Both the position numbers and the translations under genes were made by a program. From Triatoma infestans (taxonomy: Eukaryota; Arthropoda; Insecta; Hemiptera; Reduviidae), in NCBI GenBank assembly GCA_011037195.1, contig JAAEAF010000247.1, forward strand, positions 186,001 through 250,000: DNA of 64,000 nucleotides, written 5' to 3'. Of the stretch, positions 35,596-45,536 are shown piece after piece. Numbering within the stretch: the stretch's first letter is position 1; each line of letters begins with the position of its first letter. The notes under the pieces are model-generated. The model worked only from the letters and a program-made list of their open reading frames with translations, was not told the DNA's origin and searched no databases.

Positions 35596-37548
35596 ATGGC
35601 AAACATTTCTATGAAATTCATTCTATTGCTGGCTGCTGTGGCTGTACTCTGTAGTATGGGTTCTGGCTATAGAACAGGTTCCCAAGGAGGTTTTGGTGGT
35701 ATCGTACGGCCATATCCTCACAATCCAAATCCAGGACCCAGACGTGAGGTAAATAATTTTTTTTTGCCATAATATAATAATGAGGAACATAATTGCCCTA
35801 TTAAATTTAATGAATAAAGCAGAATTTAATTTATAGAGAGTAAAAAGAGTTTTGTCTGTAACTAAAAATAATAATAAACTTTAATATCTGGGGCCGGGTG
35901 TTGGTGTTCTGGTTATGAGTATGGGCTAGTAAGTGGGAGTTCACCAGTTCGAGTCTCGGCGTATAACTGCTAAATTTTATATTAATATGAAAAATGTTAA
36001 TAGTAAAGTAGGTACTTCCGCTTTCGTCCACGATACCTAATTTGGTAGTTGGACGTTCAGCCCGCCTGAAACATTGGCATTACTTTACTTTAATATCTGC
36101 AATGCCCTCTAAGTAATCACCAACAAAATTTTGAAATAGAAGTTTAGAGTTGTGGCTAAAAGGAATTCTAGCACTACTTTTAATGGAACTTAATTTTTTT
36201 GTCCGTCTATAAAACCATAAAATTGTGGATAGCATTGAAAAAAACCATGGTACTGTCAAGTTTATTACTAAATTGTTTGAGAGATTTTGCTTTTGAGATA
36301 TATTTTTTTTATTTATTTATATAATCACAATTCACACACAAATAATTCATTAAAAACTTTTTTTTTCGTAAAACTGGAAGTACTTCGAAACTTGTATTTC
36401 CGGTAAAAGTTACAATTTAAAAAAAAAACTAACGGCATCAAAATACTTTTTCTCATAATAATACGAGAAAGTAATTTAATAGACGAATATTTTTAAAGAG
36501 TTAAGTAGTTTTTTAAGTTAAGTTTTTGAACTTGAAATATCTCCTTTCATATTGACTTTACTCTGGAAAAGATTATGAAATGTTATTGGATGTGTTGTTG
36601 AGTTGTTGTAGTAGTACGAGCGGTTTAGTAAAAGGGCTTGTATGTATGTTTGAGATAGAGATGGGAGTATTAAGAAATATTTAAGAAAGTAATCACCACT
36701 GCTAACAATAAATATATTCTTTCCAAATAATAACTACAAGTTATTTAATATTATAAACTTATTAATATATTGTGAAACAGCCACTGATTTTTAGAGAACG
36801 ATTCCTGAAGTAAGTTGTTCTGGCTTTGGAATCAGAATGCAGACTGTGCTTGTTTGAAGGCAGAGTGCAGACTATCCGAAGGAATGCTCTCTCTAAAAAA
36901 ACAGTTGGCATTGTATTAATTTAACGGATTTTTGTGCCTTTGTTTCCTTAATTCCCCAAATTACAGTACATGACTCTTTTCAATGCACTAAGATGTATTT
37001 AAAATATTAACAAAATTGTATTTTTGATACTATAAAATATTCTAAACTATTTTTAAAAACTATTATTTTCTTTTATTTCTTTCTTCCACTACATTATATA
37101 AGTTTTTCACTACATTTAAACTGATTTACTTCTGTAATTTACTTTTCTACCAATTGATTGACAGTGGTTTTGACTATCTCCAGGAAATTGATCTTAAAGT
37201 GTGAAGCTACAAAATAGAGACTTATTTATAGATGAAATTGAATTTAAATGTCAACAAGTCATAAGTAATACTTTGCAAAAACTATTTGTCTCTAAGATAA
37301 TACAGTCACTTATAAAGACAGATAGCCTTAACTGAATAACGTTCTATTTTATTTAAAATATTTATTGTGATTTTTTTTATTTTTTTTTTTTACAGGGTAT
37401 TAGATTACGCCGTGAAGCTGCTCCAGACAACACTTTTTATGGAGTAAATGATGCTGCAGAATTGGATCAAATCGTCAGACTGGCTAGAGAAGCTCCAGTA
37501 GAAATTGTTTACGCCGATAAAACTCCAAAATATTACTATACCAATTAA
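35596..37548 (+). CDS. small secreted Pro/Gly/Arg-rich prepropeptide, gene 3 (two exons)
   Basis: Exons 35596-35748 and 37396-37548, phase 0, donor GAG|GTAAAT, acceptor TTTTTTACAG|GGT; 101 residues. The longer frame opening at 35461 is ignored because MANISMK is the start shared with genes 1 and 2 and the TATA box lies inside that extension. Signal peptide MANISMKFILLLAAVAVLCS, then a rewritten mature part with QGGFGGIVRPYPHNPNPGPR, the dibasic site RLRR, and a tail EAAPDNTFYGVNDAAELDQI with a divergent end. The tail and signal peptide are conserved, while the cationic part shares little with genes 1 and 2. The 1647-bp intron holds a SINE and a solo LTR. Role as for gene 1, inferred. Confidence 0.83.
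35891..36086 (+). repeat. tRNA-derived SINE, type 1, in the intron of peptide gene 3
   Basis: Head with gggtgttggtgttctggtta (A box) and ccagttcgagtctc (B box), body ctgctaaattttatatta and tttggtagttggacgtt, tail ggcattacttt. Perfect 13-bp target duplication ACTTTAATATCTG at 35878-35890 and 36087-36099. Confidence 0.85.
36576..37093 (-). mobile_element. solo LTR in the intron of peptide gene 3
   Basis: Begins TGAAATGTTATTGG and ends cttccactaca, matching the LTRs at 55185 and 59127 along its length (gtagcacgag-like, agcgattcctgaa, aatgctctctct blocks) but diverged. A 4-bp target duplication is not clear. Confidence 0.65.
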
Positions 37549-37994
37549 ATAGAAACCGTACTACATACATTATGTATCTTAAAAGATAAATTATGAAATT
37601 ATGTTTTCTATAAATTTTTACCTACTGTTATGTTTTTTAAGTAATTAAACCGTTTCAAAATAATGATTAATCTAAAACTCCATGAAATCATTTTTGTGCT
37701 TAATACTTGCCCCATTATCTATTTATCGTTTACCTATTTATTGTTAGAATTTAAAATAATCCAAGGATAATTATCCAAGGTATTTAACCATATGGTTTTT
37801 GATTGATTCAAAATCGATCAGCAACATAGACATTTTTATGTAGAAAATCTGTAGACGGTATAAAATCATAGTCTATTACTATGACTTACTAATTATGTTA
37901 TAATTTTTTGTGAGAGTTTGAACAGGACGCAATTTTTTTTTAATATTTCTCAGAAGACTTCCAGTGTTCTACATTATCTTCCAAGGTCGGGCTT

Positions 37995-38510
37995 TGAAAT
38001 GTTATTGGTGTGATGTGTTGCAGTGTAGTGGTAGCTTGTGTAGCACGAGAGGTTTAGTAAAAGGGTTTGTGAGTGTATATGCTTAAGAGAGAAGTATTAG
38101 TAATAATCAAGAGAGCACCACTGTTTTTAAAATAAATATATTATTCTCTAAGCAAATTTAAGAGACTTTACAATATCACAACTATATCTGATATCACTGG
38201 CACAGAGTTTAAGAGAGCGATTCCTGAAACAAGTGTTCTGGCTTGAGTGTCTGTTCAGACTCTTCTTGAAGGAATGTCTTCTCTTCATAGTTCAAATCCT
38301 TACAAATAATGCTGGTATGTTTGGAGGAAGTTTTATTGTTTTACCCTAACTGTTTCTTGCCCTTTGTCTCTTGGTTTGCATTGACCTAGATTGTAGTATA
38401 CCTGGCTCTATCCCCATCACTAAAATACACTATTTGAACTAGCTAATTTTCACAAAACTACTAAACTATTTTCCAAAACTATTATTTTTCCATTTCGTTC
38501 TTCCACTACA
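37995..38510 (-). mobile_element. solo LTR of the same family
   Basis: Begins TGAAATGTTATTGG, ends TTCCACTACA, and is flanked by a perfect 4-bp duplication GCTT (37991-37994 and 38511-38514). Contains gtagcacgagaggtttagta and agagagcgattcctgaa. Confidence 0.8.
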
Positions 38511-38759
38511 GCTTCCTAAAGTCAGATGGTTGTGACCATCTTTATTGATGAATGGGAATGGATAAAAAAAAATTTCCTTGAGCCAATATGACATGGTTAA
38601 ATGTATTTGTGGATTACATAGTGATTGACAAAATTTCAAGGAAGGATTTTTTGGGATCAAAGAAAGCGAATCCTTTGGATAAACACTCAGCGGAAAGAAA
38701 TGGGACACATAAAAAACACAATAACTCTGTACTTTGTACTAGCTTTGGTATATTTATGT

Positions 38760-39560
38760 TTATAACTAATATAAATGTTATTTACAATACTTTAGAAAGA
38801 TTTTGGATCATTGATAGACGAAGCGTCATTAGGTCTGCCATTCGGAAGTGCGTAAGATGTCGCCGACAAGGCTTCAAGACTATTGAAGCACCAGCATCAT
38901 CTCTGCCCTCTGATCGAGTACATGAGACTTCAGCTTTCGAAGTTACTGGAATTGATGTTGCTGACCCTTTAAGTCAAAGTGAAAAGTCTGGGTATATGTA
39001 TTTGTTTGCGCCTTATATCGTGCAATACATTTGGAACTTTTATCGTCCTTATCTACTGAATCATTTCATCGCTAGAAGAGGGCGCCCTTCTATGATCTAC
39101 AGCGGACAACGGCACCAATTTTGTTGGTGTAGAAAAATGCATTTGAGAAACTTGAGTGGACAAAAATATATAAATACAGTTCAGCCAGAAGAATTGACTG
39201 GAAGCGGGAGCGAATGATCGGCTTACTCAAGCGCCTTTTGCGCAGAGTATTGGGTAACACTTGTCTTGAGATCGAGGAAATGACAGTGAGTCCGTTATCA
39301 ATGCGAGGCCCATAACTTATGTGTCAGAGGTCAGCGCGGATCTGGTTCCACTTACACTAGCCATGTTTATAAAGATATAAAACGAAATGGAGTTCCCGAA
39401 TTGGACAAGATTGGCTGCTGTAATCTGAACAGGAGATTGGCTTATCGTCCAAAATTGAAAGAAGACCTCCGGAAATGTTTTAGGTCAGAATATCTTGGAC
39501 AACTGTCGAACGTTTCGGGAAGGCGAGATCGTACTGATTGGTAGTTAATCACGAAAATTC
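38760..39560 (+). pseudogene. BEL/Pao retrotransposon integrase remnant
   Basis: Reads ERFWIIDRRSVIRSAIRKCV, RCRRQG, then LPSDRVHETSAFEVTGIDVA DPL split by small gaps, ARRGRPSMIYS and, in another frame, WKRERMIGLLKRLLRRVLGN. This is the order of a BEL/Pao integrase (zinc region, core, GLVKR block). Later YRPKLKEDLRKCFRSEYL fits the integrase C-terminus. Deletions in the core and several frameshifts; no LTRs or RT were found nearby. Confidence 0.78.
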
Positions 39561-39599
39561 CTAACTTTCTTGAGTATAAAATTTGAAAAGAGTAGAAAA

Positions 39600-40670
39600 T
39601 CATTTAGTGTGGCTGCCTGGTATGGGATAGACATTATCAGTAATGAATTTTATATTTTTTTAAATTCCACATAAGTTTTAATTTTATCGTTAAATGACTT
39701 TATTTGCTTAACTTTATTAACAGAAAAATGATAATTTTTTTTTAGGATACCGTCAGAGCAATCTCTCTTACAGGTGGATGAAGACATGTGTCAGATCCAC
39801 AAGAAACTGGCTGTCACGTTCTACGATTCATCGAGTAATCATACACTTTAGGAAATCTGAGGAATACGTTCGGAAGCGACCGAAAGTGGTCGTAGAAAGG
39901 TCACAACAAATCGGGATGACCGATTTATTTCACTTTCAGTGCTAAACAATCGGTTTCTTATAGCTAGAGAATTCAGGGATAACTTATTACAATAATAAGT
40001 AGTTTAGCCTTAGCAAATCGGCAACTCTATTAGTCTGTAGAGCAATAAGGAGCTTTTCTCTTCACAGATGGATCGCGATTTGGTCTGTATTCTTCAAACG
40101 GTCGAATCGGTGTGTGGTGAAGGCAAGAGGAGCGATTCATTCAATGTTCTATATCATTTCCATTGGCAAATCATCTCGCCTTTTTTCATATACGTTTATA
40201 TATTTCCTACATGCTCCGTATAAATTTAACATGTAATCATTCAGTATTGAATACACATATATACAAATAATATACAATGAATTATAGATATAACTAAAAT
40301 GTTAAGAGAAAATAATTGCATAACAATTTCAAATATATTGAAATACATATTTTGGCGTCATCCGAATGGGATTTTATCGAATTTTTGTAATTTCTCACGT
40401 AAACCGTTACAACTATTTTTATTAAACTTAGATTAATGTTTATTAATCACTTATAAAACTAATCACTTTCATTTTAAACACTTAAGAGATAGATTAATGG
40501 GTGGTTGTAGAGACTATTTCTTTGACATTCTATTTCTCATATTCTTGGGGATAGTGGCTGTACTGTCTATTATGTAAAAATTCAATAAATCGCACTTCAG
40601 GTTGATGGGTTTTCATTCAAACCTTTATGTTAGATCTGCTTGTGTATTAGCTGAAGAGAATATCAACTTG
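39600..40670. other. no gene recognised
   Basis: Sequence of moderate complexity around 39735-40150 may belong to the decayed BEL/Pao element or another transposon, but no frame is convincing. Confidence 0.4.
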
Positions 40671-40883
40671 AAGCGGGTGTTGGTGTAGTGGTTATGAGCA
40701 TGGACTTGTAAATGGGAGGTCCCCAGTTCGAGTCCCGTGTATAACTGCTAAATTTTATATTGCATTAAAAAAATGTTTATGGTAAAGTAGGTGCTTCCCG
40801 TCCCCGTTTGCGACAACTAATTTGGTAGTTGGACGTTAAGACCGCTTGAAAAAATAAGCATTACTTTATTTTCAAGCATTACT
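40671..40883 (+). repeat. tRNA-derived SINE, type 1
   Basis: gcgggtgttggtgtagtggt (A box), ccagttcgagtcccgt (B box), body as in the other copies. Flanked by TCAACTTG at 40663-40670 and 40884-40891. Confidence 0.8.
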
Positions 40884-41098
40884 CAACTTGCAGCTGCTTG
40901 CGACTTTTCTTTTATGAGCTATTTTTGGTCAAACACAATGGAAATACATGGATATGTATTTCCGAATTCTATTTTGAAAATTTGATCGGAATACTTCTTT
41001 TGTAGGAGTGAAGTGAATATATACCTCAATAATTGGGGTATCCCACTTTATGTTATCAAACCTTGAGCTCTTTAATAATAAATGTATATTGTTTAAAT

Positions 41099-41334
41099 TA
41101 AGGAAGTGATTACTCAGTGGTTGCGCGATGGTCTTAGCATCGCGGAGGACCCGGATTCGAGTCCAGCTGCTGCCCTTAGATTTTTTTCTTCCTAGGAGTC
41201 TCTTACAGCTCACTGTCCGGAGGCCGGCAGTGCACTGAGAAGGCTCCGAATTTTGGGGTAACTACATGGGCCCAGAAGGGCTTTGGATAGAAAGGGCTTG
41301 GTCCCTCCCCGCAGACAATTAAAAAATTAAAAAA
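41099..41334 (+). repeat. tRNA-derived SINE, type 2, intact
   Basis: Head with gattactcagtggttgcgcg (A box) and cggattcgagtccag (B box), body cagtgcactgagaaggctcc, A-rich tail. Perfect 13-bp target duplication ATATTGTTTAAAT at 41086-41098 and 41335-41347. Confidence 0.88.
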
Positions 41335-41779
41335 ATATTGTTTAAATGTTAATCAATAAATTAAATTCATTTCAGAGACATTCTTTATTTAAATAATTCA
41401 TAAATGTTTTAATAGTTTCTTTTCTATGTCTTATAGTGGAATGTTAATTGTTAACTGCCTGATCTGCATGGAGATATTTTTCTTAAGATCAATATTTAAC
41501 TATTGATGCCTCCATAATATCTGGTTAATTTTTCTAGTTTACAAGCATCATTTATTGTATCTTCTTAGAATTTGAAATAAACACTTAAATCGGACCTTAA
41601 ACACCTTCATTACGATATCTTGTATCCTGTCACAGAAAAACATATTATTAATAACTGATAAATATTCAAGAACTTTAAAAATTAGCTGCACATAAATCTA
41701 AGATATTTATTTTTAAAAAAATTTATATTTGAGAATTATATAATTGTCTGATATATACATATATGTTGAATATGTGGAT

Positions 41780-41989
41780 GAGTCCGCAATGCTGGATAAC
41801 ATCTGGTATTTTATCCGTCGTAGCATACTTATTTTATATTGTTCCTGACCGGTTATGGATTTTCATCCACCATCACAGCAAATTCACCAAGATCATGAAG
41901 AGAATTCACTTCAACATAATGTTTCTTTTACACTCACAATTGCTGGTTTATTGGTTGTATATATGTGGGAAGGTTATAAGGTTAAGTTA

Positions 41990-42033
<44 letters not shown>

Positions 42034-42095
42034 AATGAAAAAATGGAATTATTATAAATTATGATCAAACATTAGAAAATAGTGTATTTTCTAGT
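41780..42095 (-). repeat. Penelope-type repeat, family B, left inverted arm
   Basis: Blocks gctggataacatctggtatt, ccgtcgtagcata and ggattttcatccaccatc. Forms an inverted pair with 42838-43105. Minus strand shows stem II GGATGAAAATCC followed by a decayed GAAA box (ATAACCGGTC). Confidence 0.65.
41994..42030 (+). repeat. (TG)n microsatellite
   Basis: About 18 TG units inside the family-B repeat; the inverted partner near 42912 has only a few CA units. Confidence 0.9.
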
Positions 42096-42117
42096 GTACA
42101 TGCTATTTAAAATAGGC

Positions 42118-42810
42118 ATTACTTTCCTAAAAGTGTGTTAAATTGGTCTCCCCTGGAAGGAAAAAGAGAGACCGACCAAAAAAAGGATGGAGATCAGCGG
42201 TGCAGGGTGCCATATCCGAGAGAGACCGAGACGTTTGGAGGCTGAGAACCAGTAATCCACAATAGTATTAGTAGGAAATACTGGGAAAAAGGAATACAAG
42301 GAAAAATTGATCTGTATTTAACACTATTTTAAAGATCTGTAGATGTGAAATTAAAACTAAAATGAATAACAGTTCATATTTATTAGCGTGAACATTTTGT
42401 AGCGTGAATGTATTTATTAGCGAGTATGTATTTATTAGCGTAAACGGTTTTGTAGCGTGAATGTATTTATTAGCGAGTATGTATTTATTAGCGTGAACGG
42501 TTTTGTAGCGTGACTGTATTTATTAGCGAGTATGTATTTATTAGCGTGAACGGTTTTGTAGCGTGAATGTATTTATTAGCGAGTATGTATTTATTAGCGT
42601 GAACGGTTTTGTAGCGTGAATGTATTTATTTAGCGAGAATATTGGTATAAATGGTTAGGTTAGTATTTTATCTTCTATTTAGGGGTCGAAAGAAATTATA
42701 TAAAAGTATTTCAACCCCTTAGGTTTAGTTTAATTCAGATTTATTCACTTATAGAGAGTGCAACAACATAAGTTAAAAGTACAGCACTCCTCAGTTAACT
42801 CGTTCGATAG
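42118..42810 (+). mobile_element. 3' end of a non-LTR retrotransposon with tandem-repeat tail
   Basis: The frame at 42146-42265 reads VSPGRKKRDRPKKGWRSAVQ, then ISERDRDVWRLRTSNPQ and stop, the basic C-terminus (GRPKKRW type) of a non-LTR ORF2. A 3' UTR with a 53-bp tandem array follows, then text ending near ccttaggtttagtttaatt. The same structure, split by insertions, lies at 55016-60750. Confidence 0.75.
42386..42640 (+). repeat. 53-bp minisatellite, about five units
   Basis: Units start at 42386, 42438, 42491, 42544 and 42597 (spacings 52, 53, 53, 53). Core gtatttattagcg and gaacggttttgtagcgtga. It forms part of the retrotransposon 3' UTR; decayed units recur near 29700, 49310 and 60495. 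Confidence 0.88.
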
Positions 42811-42837
42811 CCTCCTCAAATAAAAGTTAATAAAAAA

Positions 42838-43105
42838 TATTATATATACTAGAAAAGACACTATTTTCTAATATCTAATCATAATTTATAATAATTCCAT
42901 TTTGTCATTAAACACACACCTTATAACGTCCCGCACATATATACAACCAACAAGTGTGATTGTAACAGAAACATTACATTGTAGTGAACTCTCTACATGA
43001 ACTTGTTGAATTTGCTCTGACAATGTATGAAAATCCGAAACCGGTCAAGGAACAAAATGAATATGCATGCTACGACGGATAAAATACCAGATGATATTCA
43101 TATAT
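42838..43105 (+). repeat. Penelope-type repeat, family B, right inverted arm
   Basis: Reads tatgaaaatccgaaaccggt, then aaggaacaaaatgaatatgc, atgctacgacggataaaata. GAAACCGGUC is intact; the CUGANGA box has become ctgacaa. Reverse complement of 41780-42095. Confidence 0.65.
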
Positions 43106-43152
43106 CTTTAGGCATTCTTATGTTCAATACTCACATCGGTTTTTTTTTTTTT

Positions 43153-43496
43153 ACTTTCTCTTACTTCCGGTAAGAGGAAGTATTGCGTTCATGTCTAGTT
43201 TTTCGAAGTATGAGTTTTTATTGGAAATATATTATGTTTTGAGATCCCCCACTGAGTTTGAAAAAAATAAATATTTTTAACGAATGATCTGTATGTGCAA
43301 GTTTATGTGAAAGTGAACAAAATATCTCCGTACAAAAAAATAATTGCAGGAAGCTCGTACTTCGTATTTCGTTAGTGATATTACCACTGCATCTGACAAG
43401 AAAGATTCGAACAAAATCCATCAACCGGAAATGTGATTTTACTGAGCAACAACTTTTCAGTTTTGTTTTTTTTGCAAATTACTCGAATACAGCGCT
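43153..43496 (+). repeat. HINE-like repeat, 3'-truncated forward copy
   Basis: ACTTTCTCTTACTTCC, then gtaagaggaagtattgcg, gagatcccc, tcaaccggaaatgtg. Stops where a reverse copy begins. Confidence 0.7.
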
Positions 43497-43794
43497 AAAC
43501 AGCACAACTTTCTCTTACTCCTGTTCTCAAAATTATAATTGACAAATTTTATAGTTAGTGTACCAAATTTAATGAAATTCGTCGCAAACTGAAAAAACTA
43601 CCCAGTAAAAGCGCACTTCCGGTTTACTAATTTTCTTGAACCTCGAAATTTTGGCCATCTATTTATTTCTATTAATTTTGTTTGGATGATAGAATTGTAT
43701 AATCAACTATGACAGCATTTGTTGTGGTGGTTGGTTCCGCAGAGCTGGAAAGCATCAGAGACATTTTCCGTGGTAGCCTGCTTCATTTTGTGGT

Positions 43795-43832
43795 CATCGA
43801 CCGGTTTCGGGCGTTCGCCCATCTTCAGGATG
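43795..43832 (-). ncRNA. hammerhead ribozyme motif, family A, minus-strand copy
   Basis: Same elements as at 31498: CUGAAGA, bulged U, GGGCG/CGCCC stem II, GAAACCGGUC, and CAUC/GAUG stem I, with no changes in the core. Confidence 0.7.
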
Positions 43833-43928
43833 CGTTCTTCAGACAGTGTGCCAACACAGACTCGTACAGAGACTTAGTTGACACTAAGTGTCTGTACGAG
43901 TCTGTGTTGGCACAATGTCTGAAAAACG

Positions 43929-43966
43929 CATCCTGAAGATGGGCGAACGCCCGAAACCGGTCGATG
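43929..43966 (+). ncRNA. hammerhead ribozyme motif, family A, plus-strand copy
   Basis: Second copy in the opposite arm of the foldback. Predicted cleavage after GGTC, at about 43962. In a full-length hairpin transcript the two copies would pair with each other, which would compete with ribozyme folding. Confidence 0.7.
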
Positions 43967-44592
43967 ACCACAAAATGAAGCAGGCTACCACGGAAAATGT
44001 CTCTGAAACTATGACAGCACTTTAGAGAAAAACATAACCCTACCCCTTCCCTAAAAGTGCCCTTAAATGAATGTTCCCAAAGATATGTTTTAAATAAAAG
44101 TTCTACATTTTTGTATGTTTAGTTTATATACGAGGTTTCAAGGAAAATCGCAAAAAAGTGAAAAAAATCATTTAGTAAAGTGGTAATGTAAACGCACTTC
44201 CGGTTATCCGATTTTTTGAAACTCGGAATTTCAACAACATATTCAATTCTGATTAACATTGTTTAGATGATAGAATTGTTTAATAAACTGAAATAGCACT
44301 TTAGATGAAAACCTAACCCCACTCTTTAGTGCCCTTAAATGAATTTACCCGGAGAAATGTTTCAAATAAAAGTTGTAGCTGTTAGTATGTGTAGTTGATA
44401 TACCAAGTTTGAAGAAAATCGTTGGTACCATTTTTGAGAAAATCGCAAAAACGTAAAAAAAAAAACTAGCAAAGTGGTACTTTCGGTTGAGGAATTTTGA
44501 CAGATGACCAACTGTCGGATCCCATGGTGATAACTAAACGGAATATCAAGTTTGAACTTTTCTACAGTTTTTCGTTTTTGAGCTATGCTGTT

Positions 44593-44624
<32 letters not shown>

Positions 44625-44780
44625 ACACACACACACACAGACACACACACACACACACACACAGACCATTTGCTAAAAACCACTTTTTGGACTAAGGGAA
44701 CCTGAAAACGGATATTTCCGGTGAAAACTGGATCTCGAAAATTTGACATGATTACAATAGGAGTAAGAGAAAGTAAAAAA

Positions 44781-45228
44781 CTGAAATCACACTTTAGAAG
44801 AAAACCTACGCTCCACCTCACGCCCCCAAAAGTGCCCTTAAATGAATTTTCCCGGAGAAAAGTTTCAAAAAAAAAAGTTCTAGATCATTTTATGTTTAAA
44901 GAAAATCATTGGAGCTATTTTGTGAGAAAATCGAAAAAAAAATAATAAACTATTCAGTAAAGTGGTAGTTCCGGTTGAGGAATTTTGACAGATGACCTAC
45001 TGTTAGATCCTATGGCGATATATCTAAACGGATAACCAAGTTTAAACTTTCTGCGATTTTTCGTTTTTGAGCTGTGCTATTCACAATACATACACACACA
45101 GAGACCATTTTTCTAAAAACCACTTTTTTGGACTTAGGGGACCTCAAAGCGGATATTTCCGGTGAAAACTTGATATAGAAAATTTGACACGATTACAATA
45201 CTTCCTCCTACTAGCAGTAATAGAAAGT
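44781..45228 (-). repeat. HINE-like repeat, reverse copy lacking its 3' part
   Basis: Begins inside a module and ends cttcctcctactagcagtaa then tagaaagt. Confidence 0.75.
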
Positions 45229-45356
45229 AAAAATAAAAAAATAAAATTAATTACGTATTTCGACAAAAAAATATTAACTCATTTCTTATTAAATGTCAAA
45301 TATAAGCAAGAAAAAAAATGATAAAACAATAACACGACTATGATAAAAATGTTCAC

Positions 45357-45536
45357 CTCATTGAGGTCAGGCAGTCCTTGTTCTAGTGGTGGATTGACTG
45401 GCGGTGCTGCTGGATATTTAAATCCACCACCACTGAAAAATCGGGAACTCTTGTCCTGGAAGCCACCATTCACATTGCACAGTATTACGGTCATTGCTAT
45501 GACTAATAGAATGAATTTCCAAGAAATATTTCCCAT
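45357..45536 (-). pseudogene. peptide gene family, orphan exon 1 (copy 4)
   Basis: Minus strand, 60 codons: MGNISWKFILLVIAMTVILC signal peptide, then GGFQDKSSRFFSGGGFKYPA and PPVNPPLEQGLPDLNE, ending in an intact donor GAG|GTGAAC. Clearly a member of the family but diverged (MGNISWKF for MANISMKF; PPVNPP for PPFNPG). No RFRREAA-type exon 2 was found in the 7 kb downstream, where two HINE-like copies sit. The TATA box of the other genes is not conserved. Either a pseudogene or a gene with a distant or lost second exon. Confidence 0.7.

Larger units (their letters stand above)
43718..44006. mobile_element. Penelope-type foldback element with two opposed hammerhead motifs
   Basis: Flanked by a perfect 13-bp duplication AACTATGACAGCA (43705-43717, 44007-44019). 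After a 38-bp lead it is a near-perfect inverted repeat, arms about 43756-43878 and 43881-44005 around a few-base centre, so its transcript would fold into a ~125-bp hairpin. Each arm contains a full family-A hammerhead, minus strand at 43795-43832 and plus strand at 43929-43966. The short open frame across it is chance. Confidence 0.8.
43490..44774 (-). repeat. HINE-like repeat, full-length reverse copy holding a foldback insertion
   Basis: Starts with a decayed hairpin then acaactttctcttactcc and ends acaataggagtaagagaaagt. Contains two long (CA)n tracts at 44596-44665. About 980 bp when the 302-bp insertion plus duplication at 43718-44019 is removed. Confidence 0.8.

Noticed and set aside
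38588..39217. 209-codon frame taken as one intact gene
   Set aside because: Only its later part matches anything, and that is a BEL/Pao integrase with deletions that continues in other frames. It is a pseudogene fragment.
43709..43936. 75-codon frame in the foldback element
   Set aside because: It runs across the palindrome and the ribozyme motif. No homologue, and it is explained by the inverted repeat.
44546..44821. Cys/Val-rich frames around 44.4-44.8 kb and similar ones at 23.1, 41.8 and 63.2 kb
   Set aside because: All are translations of (CA)n/(TG)n tracts inside repeats.
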